From positions 62,001 to 126,000 of the forward strand of contig NZ_NWQK01000001.1 in the NCBI RefSeq assembly GCF_002817655.1: a stretch of DNA of 64,000 nucleotides, in the 5' to 3' direction. Source of the DNA: Candidatus Chlamydia corallus (GTDB lineage Bacteria; Chlamydiota; Chlamydiia; Chlamydiales; Chlamydiaceae). This document shows positions 38,040-46,577 of the stretch, one piece after another; the stretch's first letter is position 1; every line of letters begins with the position of its first letter. The position numbers and the translations under genes were made by a program. The notes beneath the pieces are model-generated. The model was given only the letters and a program-made list of their open reading frames with translations, was not told the origin of the DNA and did not search any database.

Positions 38040-39078
38040 GACTGACCATGGCCGTTGTAATTGGATCTAGGTCCCCTTCCATAACTTTATCCAAACTATA
38101 TAAAGTTAAGCCAATTCTATGATCAGTGACGCGATTTTGAGAAAAATTATAAGTACGAATTCTTTCTGAACGATCCCCACTTCCTACCTGAGCGGAACGC
38201 ATAGCAGACGCCTCATTATGGCGTTTTTGCATTTCTGCATCACGAATCCGGGCTTTAAGAATCCGCATGGCTTTATCTTTATTTTTATGTTGACTTCGTT
38301 CATCCTGGCATGTAACTACTACACCCGTAGGTAAATGAGTGATTCTCACTGCAGAGTCGGTGACGTTTACGTGCTGTCCTCCAGCTCCAGATGCTCTGAA
38401 CGTATCAATCTTTAAGTCCTTTTCATTAATAAAAAGCTCTGTATCTTCTTCTGAAGGTTCTGGGAGGACTGCTATTGTAATTGCAGATGTGTGTACGCGC
38501 CCTTGAGTTTCTGTTTCAGGAACTCGCTGAACTCGATGTGTGCCCGCCTCGTACTGGAGCAGACGCTTCACCCCAGTTCCTGAGATACCCATGACATATT
38601 CCTTATACCCTTTAAGATCGGATTCGGATGCAGAGAGCACTTCGTATTTCCATCCCTTAGATGAAGCGTAAAGGTGATACATCCGGACACAATCTCCAAC
38701 AAAGAGAGCCGCCTCCTCACCTCCTGTACCTGCTCGCAACTCCATAATTACATTTAAATCATCGTCAGGATCTGGAGGAACAAGTAGACTTTCTAATATT
38801 TTATTTAACTTCTCTAACTCTACTTTATTTTCATTAATTCCCTCTTCAAGCATAGCGATCATTTCTTGATCTTTTTCAACAGCTAAAGCTTGCTTATCAT
38901 CAGCAAGCACCTTTTCTAAATTCAAGATTTTATCGTATGCATTTTTCAATTCCAGAAGATAGGAATGTTCCTTGCTAAGAGCACTGTATTCTTTAGAATT
39001 AGAAAAAATTTCAGGATTTGAAATTTTTATTTCGATTTCTGCTAAACGGTTTAAATACTCGGCAACTTTTTTCTTCAT
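38005..39078 (-). CDS. prfA: Peptide chain release factor 1
   Basis: Ends translation at UAA and UAG. 357 residues, normal. The GGQ motif is at 233-235 (same numbers as E. coli RF1) in '[17 protein letters not shown]', and the codon-recognition tripeptide region reads '[18 protein letters not shown]' (about 180-198), with the PxT-type stop-codon motif read as PET. First gene of the ten-gene operon. Overlaps prmC by 35 bases. Confidence 0.98.
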   Translation of the reverse strand: MKKKVAEYLNRLAEIEIKISNPEIFSNSKEYSALSKEHSYLLELKNAYDKILNLEKVLADDKQALAVEKDQEMIAMLEEGINENKVELEKLNKILESLLVPPDPDDDLNVIMELRAGTGGEEAALFVGDCVRMYHLYASSKGWKYEVLSASESDLKGYKEYVMGISGTGVKRLLQYEAGTHRVQRVPETETQGRVHTSAITIAVLPEPSEEDTELFINEKDLKIDTFRASGAGGQHVNVTDSAVRITHLPTGVVVTCQDERSQHKNKDKAMRILKARIRDAEMQKRHNEASAMRSAQVGSGDRSERIRTYNFSQNRVTDHRIGLTLYSLDKVMEGDLDPITTAMVSHAYHQLLEHGN

Positions 39079-39203
39079 GAATCCCTAAAAGAGTGGTAAA
39101 AAATCAGTACTCAATGGAATCCAAGACAAAAAATTCTCTAAGACTGATACACGCATCTAACGCTATCTATTTAAAATTATCGTGACCTATGAAACCATAA
39201 CCT

Positions 39204-39209
39204 ATTATA
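39204..39209 (-). promoter_or_regulatory. Possible -10 element for the prfA operon
   Basis: A perfect TATAAT on the minus strand, about 125 bases upstream of the prfA ATG and just after the rpmE terminator. The -35 region is poor, so confidence is low, but the placement between a terminator and the first gene of a long operon is what a promoter would need. Confidence 0.4.
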
Positions 39210-39234
39210 CAAGCTATTGCAAGAGAGAAAGCCC

Positions 39235-39280
39235 AGAAAAGAAAACCCATTCTAAGGTCCTAAAGGCATTAGAATGGGTT
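39235..39280 (-). terminator. Rho-independent terminator of rpmE
   Basis: 12-bp perfect stem (AACCCATTCTAA / TTAGAATGGGTT, 39244-39255 and 39269-39280) with a 13-base loop, followed on the minus strand by TTTTCTTTTC. It lies 28 bases after the rpmE stop and separates rpmE from the prfA operon. Confidence 0.92.
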
Positions 39281-39307
39281 CCATAAAATCGAAATTTAAA
39301 ACAAATC

Positions 39308-39637
39308 TTATTTCTTTTTCTTGGTTACAACTTTTTTCTTTTCTTTAACAGCAGGTAGGGACTCCTCTTCAGCTTGAGATTGCTGCGCAGGCTGTCTTAC
39401 ATTGCTATAACGTTTTAAAAACTTATCTACCCTGCCTTCGGCATCAACAAACTTCTTGCTTCCAGTGAAAAAAGGATGTGAAGAAGAAGAGACGCTCACG
39501 TAACATACAGGATACTCTTTACCTTCAAAAACTTCAGTTTTTTCACTTTGATACGTAGATCCACAAACAAATTTATACCCGGTGGAGGAATCTACAAACA
39601 AAATCTGTCTGTATTCAGGGTGGGTATTTTTTTTCAT
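39308..39637 (-). CDS. rpmE: Ribosomal protein bL31, type B (zinc-free form)
   Basis: 109 residues. The core (1-80) matches type-B L31: '[23 protein letters not shown]', read over the first 23 positions, '[22 protein letters not shown]'-type block and 'KRY'. It lacks the CxxC pairs of the zinc-binding type A, having only two isolated Cys. The tail (about 85-109) is a Glu/Lys-rich extension ending in a run of lysines, longer than usual. Stand-alone gene with its own terminator; divergent from the secreted hypothetical gene. Confidence 0.94.
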   Translation of the reverse strand: MKKNTHPEYRQILFVDSSTGYKFVCGSTYQSEKTEVFEGKEYPVCYVSVSSSSHPFFTGSKKFVDAEGRVDKFLKRYSNVRQPAQQSQAEEESLPAVKEKKKVVTKKKK

Positions 39638-39717
39638 ATTGACAACTCCAAAATCGCTATCCTACTATAGAAAATGATAGCTCGACATACTTCAAGAGGA
39701 TTCTACAGAAATATCTT

Positions 39718-40473
39718 ATGAAAAAGCAAGGAAAAATACTCTTCTTATTTCTCTTTCTATCTTTCCTCTTTGCCCGCCCTTTTTCTTTTCTTTTTGCCTC
39801 TCAAATCAATTCTTTGCGAACAATTCAAGAAAATATTTTTCTTGCCAAGCCTGGAGACTATACTGTTTTAAGTAGAGGCTCTCAAAGAACCTTTATTTTA
39901 ATCAAATTAATGACCTCTGAAACTGTTTGGATGGAGATCATCCATTTTCCCTGTATAGCTTATAAAGAACGCTCTTCTCTAGAACAAGCTTCTTGGAAAA
40001 CCCTCATTCATCAATTAAAATCGCCCTCAAAAGTCTTTGTTGTTTCGGTATCTTCCCAAGGTTCTCGTTGTTTTTCTCTAAATACTGAAAAGAAGAAACT
40101 AGAGCCCCTATTAAACTCTGATGCAGTTCCTTTCTTATTTCGAATCTTTGATCTTCCTTTAGCTCCAGCTCCCCGAAACTTAATCAAAAGTAAAGAAAAA
40201 GGTGCTACACCTTGGTCTCCGAAAGTTTCTTTTGAAGGAGCGCCACTCACACCAGTCTCTACGAATGCATGGCATGGACTCTGGCCTAAAGATCGTAGCC
40301 CCTTATCAGAAACAGGAATACTTATGTATTTCACCGAACCTAATATTTCTGTGTTTCCTTTATGGGTGAGTATTGATACTCCTAAAGGAACTTCTGTAGT
40401 AAGAGCAGTAGATATAGGACACGGGGCAACCTCTCCCTATCTATATTCTCTTCCTGATTCTAAGACAGAATGA
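39718..40473 (+). CDS. Exported conserved chlamydial protein of unknown function (CT021-like by position)
   Basis: 251 residues. A clear signal peptide (residues 1-27: positive start, then a Phe/Leu-rich core, likely cut after 'FAS') is followed by a beta-rich domain of about 215 residues. No motif I recognise. Repeated short strands ('FILIKLMTSETVWMEIIHF', 'KVFVVSVSSQGSRCFSL', 'TGILMYFTEPNISVFPLWVSI') suggest a small beta-barrel or sandwich. Expected in the periplasm or outer envelope. The conserved neighbourhood (rpmE on one side, lepB and ileS on the other) supports a genus-wide core gene. Confidence 0.7.
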   Translation: MKKQGKILFLFLFLSFLFARPFSFLFASQINSLRTIQENIFLAKPGDYTVLSRGSQRTFILIKLMTSETVWMEIIHFPCIAYKERSSLEQASWKTLIHQLKSPSKVFVVSVSSQGSRCFSLNTEKKKLEPLLNSDAVPFLFRIFDLPLAPAPRNLIKSKEKGATPWSPKVSFEGAPLTPVSTNAWHGLWPKDRSPLSETGILMYFTEPNISVFPLWVSIDTPKGTSVVRAVDIGHGATSPYLYSLPDSKTE

Positions 40474-40677
40474 AAAGATTTAATGACATAGCAAAATAAT
40501 TTTGGATCGAAAAATCTAATGCGCTAGAATGTACTTACGAATTTAGTTTAGCATCAGGATTGTTTTGCTTTCTCATTTAGATCTTCAGTCTCTATTAAAT
40601 CTAAAATATCCAAAGCAGCCGCTCTATAATAATCAATCCCAAAAGATAGAATCAGACTTTCTTAACCCAGTATCTCT

Positions 40678-42588
40678 ATGAAACAACATTATTCTTTAAA
40701 TAAAAGTCGTCATATCCTCCACAGTACTTATAAGCTTTTAAAAAGTAAAAAACTTGCCCATTCTCCTGAAGCTAAAAAGCAACTTCAAGAACTACTAGAA
40801 CAGCTAGAAAAGGCTATCTTTGAACACGATCAAGAAACTGCGAATGACTTAGCTAAGGAAACTTTAGCCTTTTGTAATCGTTATCCTAGTTCCTTAGGAC
40901 GCAAAATCTATGAGCTTACCAAGGCCCTTCTTTTTGCTGGTGTTGTAGCATTCTTAGTTCGGCAATTTTGGTTTGAACTTTATGAAGTCCCTACAGGGTC
41001 AATGAGACCTACAATTTTGGAACAAGATCGGATTCTTGTATCTAAAACAACATTCGGCCTCCATTATCCTTTTGGTAAGAAGCCTTTTGCATTCAATCCT
41101 GAATCAGTGACTCGAGGAGGCCTTGTTGTTTTTACTGTAGGCGACCTCCCTATCCCAGATGCTGATACAAAGTATTTCGGATTTATTCCTGGAAAGAAAC
41201 GTTACATTAAGCGTTGCATGGGAAGACCTGGAGACCTCTTATACTTCTATGGGGGAAAAATTTACGGTCTTGATAGTGCAGGTAAGCGCATAGACTTTCC
41301 TTTTGTTGATGGTTTAGAAAACTTGTATCATGTTCCCTATATATCTTTTGAAGGCACCACAAGCATCAAGCGAATAGAACAAACAACTACCATAGATTTT
41401 AAGCAGTTCAACCAAAATTATGGCAGATTAGTTTTTCCTCAAACCTCGCCTTATGGACAATTCTTTCATAATAAAGAATGGCATCAAGATGAGCCTAATA
41501 AATTAAAAGGTCCTCATACTTCCCCAGTAAGCTATGCGGACCTTTTGGGTATGGGTAACTATGCTATGGTGCGTATCTTGACGGAACATCAGGCGCGCAC
41601 AACCCATCTACTTCCTAATCCTGGGAGTTCAAGTAAAGTCTACTTAGAAATTTGCCATACAGCAAATCTTTCCTACCCAAAGCCGCTATTACGTCAATAT
41701 GAAAATCAGCTGGCACCTATGATTCAACCTATGAAAACTCTACTTCCTTTACGTAAGGAACATTTACACTTAATTCGGAATAATCTTACAACATCTCGTT
41801 TTATTATTGCTCAAGGACTTGCTTATAAATACCACCCATTCAAGATTAACACTTCAGGAATTGCCAAAGCCTATGCGATTCCCTTCCCGACCGTCCCTGA
41901 CGGTTGTTATGAATATTCTAAAGGCCAGGCATATCAAATTGGTTTTGGCGGCATTCGTTATAAGCTAAAATCTTCTCACCCTCTCACTCAGCTCGATGAC
42001 AAACAGGTTATTGAACTCTTTAACTGCGGTATCAATTTCAGTTCTATTTATAATCCAGTCAATCCCCTGCAAGCACCTTTACCTAACCGTTATGCATTCT
42101 TCAACCAAGGAAATCTCTATATCATGGATTCTCCTGTATTCATAAAGAATGATCCCACCCTGCAAAAATTTGTTGCTTCTGAAAAAGAAAAACAAGAAAA
42201 GTCTTCAGACACACAACCTTATATAGCTTTTGTTGAAAAGGGACTCCCTCCAGAAAATTTTAAAGAGTTCTTTGAATTTATGCATAATTTTGGCATTGAA
42301 GTTCCTAAAGGTCATGTTCTAGTCTTAGGGGATAACTACCCTATGAGCGCAGATAGTAGAGAATTTGGCTTTGTTCCTATTGAAAACCTCTTAGGATCCC
42401 CTCTATGTACTTTCTGGCCTATTGGACGTATGGGACGATTAACTGGAGTTTATGCTCCAACAACACTCTCAGGTTATCTTGTTAGTGGTTTAGCATTAAC
42501 CACAGGACTCTGCCTCATTGGATACATCTATTATCAAAAACGACGCAGGCTATTTCCTGAGAAAGACAAAAAAAACCACAAAGACTAG
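40678..42588 (+). CDS. lepB: Signal peptidase I with very large insertion
   Basis: Cuts signal peptides from exported proteins at the periplasmic face of the inner membrane. 636 residues, about twice E. coli LepB (324). One membrane helix (about 84-100, 'ALLFAGVVAFLVRQFWF') precedes the catalytic Ser108 in 'YEVPTGSMRPTI'; the general-base Lys178 is in 'RYIKRCMGRPGDLLYF'; box E 'GDNYPMSADSREFG' is at 551-564. About 360 residues lie between boxes D and E, against about 125 in E. coli. A second membrane helix sits near the C-terminus (about 603-622, 'GYLVSGLALTTGLCLIGYIYY'), giving N- and C-terminal anchors. N-terminal 80 residues are helical and charged. Catalytic residues are intact. Shares a bidirectional terminator with ileS. 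Confidence 0.95.
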   Translation: MKQHYSLNKSRHILHSTYKLLKSKKLAHSPEAKKQLQELLEQLEKAIFEHDQETANDLAKETLAFCNRYPSSLGRKIYELTKALLFAGVVAFLVRQFWFELYEVPTGSMRPTILEQDRILVSKTTFGLHYPFGKKPFAFNPESVTRGGLVVFTVGDLPIPDADTKYFGFIPGKKRYIKRCMGRPGDLLYFYGGKIYGLDSAGKRIDFPFVDGLENLYHVPYISFEGTTSIKRIEQTTTIDFKQFNQNYGRLVFPQTSPYGQFFHNKEWHQDEPNKLKGPHTSPVSYADLLGMGNYAMVRILTEHQARTTHLLPNPGSSSKVYLEICHTANLSYPKPLLRQYENQLAPMIQPMKTLLPLRKEHLHLIRNNLTTSRFIIAQGLAYKYHPFKINTSGIAKAYAIPFPTVPDGCYEYSKGQAYQIGFGGIRYKLKSSHPLTQLDDKQVIELFNCGINFSSIYNPVNPLQAPLPNRYAFFNQGNLYIMDSPVFIKNDPTLQKFVASEKEKQEKSSDTQPYIAFVEKGLPPENFKEFFEFMHNFGIEVPKGHVLVLGDNYPMSADSREFGFVPIENLLGSPLCTFWPIGRMGRLTGVYAPTTLSGYLVSGLALTTGLCLIGYIYYQKRRRLFPEKDKKNHKD

Positions 42589-42609
42589 AGAAGCTATTCC
42601 TGTGGTTTT
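42572..42609. terminator. Bidirectional Rho-independent terminator between lepB and ileS
   Basis: 9-bp stem AAAACCACA / TGTGGTTTT with a 20-base loop. Minus-strand reading gives TGTGG followed by eight T residues (ends ileS); plus-strand reading gives TTTTCTT (ends lepB). The lepB stop codon lies in the loop. Confidence 0.8.
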
Positions 42610-42626
42610 CTTAATCTAAAAGATCC

Positions 42627-45600
42627 CTAAGAATCTATAGAACTGATTGTAATTTCAATTTGCGTTGCATGTCCATTAACATCCCATGTTTCTCCTTGAA
42701 AATCAGAGTCCTGAGAAAAGTCATACGCTATAATTAAAGTTTCTTCGCAAATATAGTCTTGATATTCAAAAAAAGCTCGACGAACAGCTTCCGTTGCTTT
42801 TATTTTTAATGCTATGCGGTCAGAAACATGAAGTTGTTGATTCCGACGCATAGTATTAATCTTATTCACTAGCTCCCTTGCTATACCTTCGACTACAAGA
42901 GGTTCTGTTAACTGACAATCTAGAATTACACTGAATAGAGATGAACTACGAGCAATATATCCAGGATCCGTATGGCGGCAAATCACAACGTCATCAGAAT
43001 CCAGGGCTATCTCTCTACCATCAATCGTTAAAACCCATGTTTCTCCCTGAATAAGCTTGCCTATAGCAATGTCTGACAGTTCACTGAGAGCTTTTTGGAC
43101 TTCTTTCATCTTCGGTCCAACTTTTTTCCCAAGCATACGAAAATTAGGTTTTACCGTAGTATAAACAAAACTTGGAGCTTCTTGATAAAAAATCACATTC
43201 TTCACATTCAGTTCTTCAGCAATCAATTCTTTAAATGTTTGTAAAAGACCCAATCTATCTTTAGACCCAACAACATAAAAGTTTGCTAAAGGCTGACGAA
43301 CTTTTAGCTTGTGTTCTTTTCTTAAAGAATGGCCTAAACCTACAATTTCCCGAATATCATGCATATGCTTTTCTAAATTGGGGAGCACTTTATCCATCTC
43401 TACTTCTGGAAAATCACAGAGATGAACTGATTCAGGTCCTTCTTCTAACTTTAATTTTTGATAGATATCTTCGGCAATAAAAGGAACGAAAGGAGCAATT
43501 AACTTACAAAAAACAGTGAGCACTTCATATAGAGTAGAAAATGCAGCCCTGCGGTCAGGAGTATCTTCAGCTTCCCAAAAACGTCTACGACAGCGACGTA
43601 TGTACCAGTTAGTCAGATCATCAATAAAGGTGACAAAAGGTTCTACAGCAAAGTTTAAATGATACTGACTCATGCTCTCGCGAACTTTACCCACAACACT
43701 ATATAAATTGGATAAAATCCACTTATCAATCTCTGCGTAAGCTGGTTCTATATCTTGCGACGTTACATCAAAAGCATACAGCTCTGCATACGTCTTAAAA
43801 AAGGAAAGAACGCTTGTGAGAGGAAGAAGTATTTGCTTCAAAACACCCTCGATTCCTTTATCACAAAAGCGAAGATCTTCAGCCTTTACAACAACACTGT
43901 GGAGCAAATATAAGCGGAGAGCATCAGCTCCATAGGTATCCAAAACATATTTAGGACTAGGATAATTATTTAGACGTTTCGACATTTTATTGCCGTCTTC
44001 TGCAAGAATAATTCCATTCACAATAGCATTACGAAATGCAGGACGATCAAATAAAGCTGCAGCAATAACTGTCAGAGTATAGAACCATCCTCGAGTCTGG
44101 TCTAACCCTTCGGCAATAAAGTCCGCAGGAAATCCCTCTTCTGTTTCCTTTTGATTTTCAAAAGGATAGTGATTTTGGGCATAAGGCATAGCTCCTGAGT
44201 CAAACCAACAGTCAAAAACATAGGGAACTCGATAAAAGGATTTGCCATCTTTAACAATTTTTAAATCATCAATAAAATGCCTATGAATGTCCTCAATCTG
44301 GGTTCCTGTAAGCTCTTCTAGCTCTTGGATAGACCCTAAAACAAGAGTGTCACCATCAGCACTTTTCCAAATGGGAATTGGCGTTCCCCAATAACGATTT
44401 CTACTAATTGCCCAATCACGAGCACCTTCCAACCACTTCCCGAAACGTCCTTCTTGGATATGCTCAGGGACCCAATGGATAGACTTGTTCGCACGAAGCA
44501 TCTTATCTTTTATCTTTTCTACAGAGACGAACCAGGAATTAACAGCTTTATAAATCAAAGGCGTATCGGTTCTCCAACAGAATGGATAACGGTGTTTTAA
44601 TGTTCCATGATAAAAAATCTTTCCCTCTTTCTTCAAAAACTTAATGATTCCCTTGTCAGCGTGTTTAATGTATTGTTCTTGATACTCAGGTATTTCTTCT
44701 GTGAAACTTCCGTGAGAGTCTATAGGACAGACCAAAGGAATATTGTTCTCTTTACAAACTAAAAAGTCTGCTTCGCCAAATGCTGGAGCCATATGCACGA
44801 CCCCTGTTCCCTCGCTCTCTTCAATAAAGGAGGCTGCAACTACACGAAAAGCCCCTTCTTCTCGTTTAGATTCGAAAATAGCAAAGGGAGGTTCGTAAGT
44901 TTTACCAATAAGATTTTTTCCAGAAAAGTTTTCTAAAATTGTAAATTCTTCTGGATTAGAAAACCAACGAGCAAGACATCCCTGACTTAGGATCCACTGC
45001 TCCCCATGTTTTTTATCTTCAATACGGACATAAACCAGATCTTCCCCTACAGCTATAGCCATATTAGAAGGCAACGTCCACGGAGTCGTTGTCCATACAA
45101 GCAAAGAGGCTGGATCATTATGAAGAGGCATTCGAACCACAATAGAGGGGTCATCGACTTCTTTGTAATTTTGGCTTGCTTCAAAATTAGATAGAGGTGT
45201 TCCTAACGCTGTTGAAAAAGGAACAACTTTTGTGCCTTCATAAACTAAATCTTGGTTATATAAAGATTGGAAAACCCACCAGACACTTTCCATAAAAGAG
45301 GCATCCATAGTTTTCCAAGTAGAAGAAAAATCTACCCAACGTCCTATACGATTAATGTAGCTTTCCCATTCATTAACGTATCTAAAGACGATTTTACGAC
45401 ATTCTTCGTTAAAGGCTGCTATACCAAAATCTTCGATAGATCCAGGTGCTGTTAAACTAAGGGACTTTTCCACTTCGTATTCCACAGGAACACCGTGGCA
45501 ATCCCAGCCAAAACGTCGCGGTACATAGTAGCCGTCCATGGTAGCATAGCGTCCAACAACATCCTTAATTGTACTTGCTAATAAGTGACCGTAATGCGGA

Positions 45601-45758
45601 AGACCTGTAGCAAAAGGAGGGCCGTCATAAAAAGAATACAGGGTTTTCCCCTGTCGATTTTGCAAAGACTTCTCAAAAATGCGATTGTCTTTCCAAAACT
45701 TTAAAACTTGTTCTTCTTTTTCTACAAAGCTACTTTTTCCCACCTCATCTGCAGTCAT
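42627..45758 (-). CDS. ileS: Isoleucyl-tRNA synthetase, long (eukaryote-like) type
   Basis: Charges tRNA-Ile and edits valine. 1043 residues, the size of the eukaryote-like IleS2 class rather than E. coli IleRS (938). HIGH box HYGH at 55-58 ('PPFATGLPHYGHLLAST'), KMSKR at 591-595, CP1 editing domain with 'LVWTTTPWTLPSN' and 'GTGVVHMAPAFGEAD', then 'WFDSGAMPYAQ' and the anticodon-binding helices. The C-terminal zinc finger of the E. coli type is absent, as expected for IleS2. IleS2 enzymes are often insensitive to mupirocin (family knowledge). AAGGAC is placed 5 bases before the ATG. Confidence 0.97.
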   Translation of the reverse strand: MTADEVGKSSFVEKEEQVLKFWKDNRIFEKSLQNRQGKTLYSFYDGPPFATGLPHYGHLLASTIKDVVGRYATMDGYYVPRRFGWDCHGVPVEYEVEKSLSLTAPGSIEDFGIAAFNEECRKIVFRYVNEWESYINRIGRWVDFSSTWKTMDASFMESVWWVFQSLYNQDLVYEGTKVVPFSTALGTPLSNFEASQNYKEVDDPSIVVRMPLHNDPASLLVWTTTPWTLPSNMAIAVGEDLVYVRIEDKKHGEQWILSQGCLARWFSNPEEFTILENFSGKNLIGKTYEPPFAIFESKREEGAFRVVAASFIEESEGTGVVHMAPAFGEADFLVCKENNIPLVCPIDSHGSFTEEIPEYQEQYIKHADKGIIKFLKKEGKIFYHGTLKHRYPFCWRTDTPLIYKAVNSWFVSVEKIKDKMLRANKSIHWVPEHIQEGRFGKWLEGARDWAISRNRYWGTPIPIWKSADGDTLVLGSIQELEELTGTQIEDIHRHFIDDLKIVKDGKSFYRVPYVFDCWFDSGAMPYAQNHYPFENQKETEEGFPADFIAEGLDQTRGWFYTLTVIAAALFDRPAFRNAIVNGIILAEDGNKMSKRLNNYPSPKYVLDTYGADALRLYLLHSVVVKAEDLRFCDKGIEGVLKQILLPLTSVLSFFKTYAELYAFDVTSQDIEPAYAEIDKWILSNLYSVVGKVRESMSQYHLNFAVEPFVTFIDDLTNWYIRRCRRRFWEAEDTPDRRAAFSTLYEVLTVFCKLIAPFVPFIAEDIYQKLKLEEGPESVHLCDFPEVEMDKVLPNLEKHMHDIREIVGLGHSLRKEHKLKVRQPLANFYVVGSKDRLGLLQTFKELIAEELNVKNVIFYQEAPSFVYTTVKPNFRMLGKKVGPKMKEVQKALSELSDIAIGKLIQGETWVLTIDGREIALDSDDVVICRHTDPGYIARSSSLFSVILDCQLTEPLVVEGIARELVNKINTMRRNQQLHVSDRIALKIKATEAVRRAFFEYQDYICEETLIIAYDFSQDSDFQGETWDVNGHATQIEITISSIDS

Positions 45759-45884
45759 GTTTTGTCCTTAAGAACATTCTGATATGAAAACATATGTACA
45801 ATAGAGGTTTTTTAGGTTTTCGTCCATAGCCAGCCTCTCGAGAAATCATAAAAGAGTTCTTAGAAATTGACCAAAATACGATGA

Positions 45885-45913
45885 TTGAATAAAAACTAGC
45901 AAGCTTCTAAAAT
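45885..45913 (+). promoter_or_regulatory. Promoter of tmRNA
   Basis: TTGAAT (45885-45890), 17-base spacer, TAAAAT (45908-45913), with the first G of mature tmRNA seven bases later. Spacing is ideal for sigma-66. Confidence 0.75.
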
Positions 45914-45920
45914 AGTTTCT

Positions 45921-46342
45921 GGGGGTGTATAGGTTTCGACTTGAAAATGAAGTGTTAATTGCATGCGGAGGGCGTTGGCTGGCCTCCTAAAAAGCCAACA
46001 AAACAATAAATGCCGAACCTAAGGCTGAATGCGAAATTATTAGCTTGTTTGACTCTTTAGAGGAAAAACTTGCTGCTTAATTAGCAAAAGTTGTTATTTA
46101 GATAATCTCTAGGTAACCCGGTATCTGCGAGCTCCACCAGAGGTTTGCAAAATACCGTCATTTATCTGGTTGGAACATACTTTCTCTAATTCTCAAGGAA
46201 GTTTGTTCGAGATTTGTGAGAGTCATTGGCTGCTATAGAGGCTTCTAGCTAAGGGAGTTCAATGTAAAAATTCTAGAAGATAAGCATGTAGAGGTTAGCA
46301 GGGAGTTTATCAAGGACGAGAGTTCGAGTCTCTCCACCTCCA
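45921..46342 (+). ncRNA. ssrA: Transfer-messenger RNA (tmRNA)
   Basis: Rescues stalled ribosomes and tags the product for proteolysis, working with SmpB. About 422 bases. The 5' end GGGGGUG pairs with CACCUCC at the 3' end, and a T-arm with GTTCGAGTC is present near 46321. The tag frame runs from the resume codon GCC at 46012 to TAA at 46080 (22 residues: AEPKAECEII-SLFDS-LEEKLAA). This is the long chlamydial tag type; it ends in the usual LAA degron but starts unlike ANDENYA-type tags of proteobacteria. CCA is not fully encoded. It sits between ileS (divergent) and the macro-domain gene. Confidence 0.96.
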
Positions 46343-46577
46343 TTATTTTAGAAACGTGTCTTCATATACGACTCATCCTTCTTTTCATTCGGGAGAGAAA
46401 ATGCCTTTCCCATAAAATTAGATTGCATATCCTTAAAATCTTTAAGGGCTTATCAAAAGTAAAATATTTGTTAGAAATAGTTCTAAAAACCCCTCGATTT
46501 CATAAAAATAGAAACAAAAGCTAGGTTATTTTATAATGCTCACAGCAAAAAAATAATTCCTTTACAAGGCGATTCGT

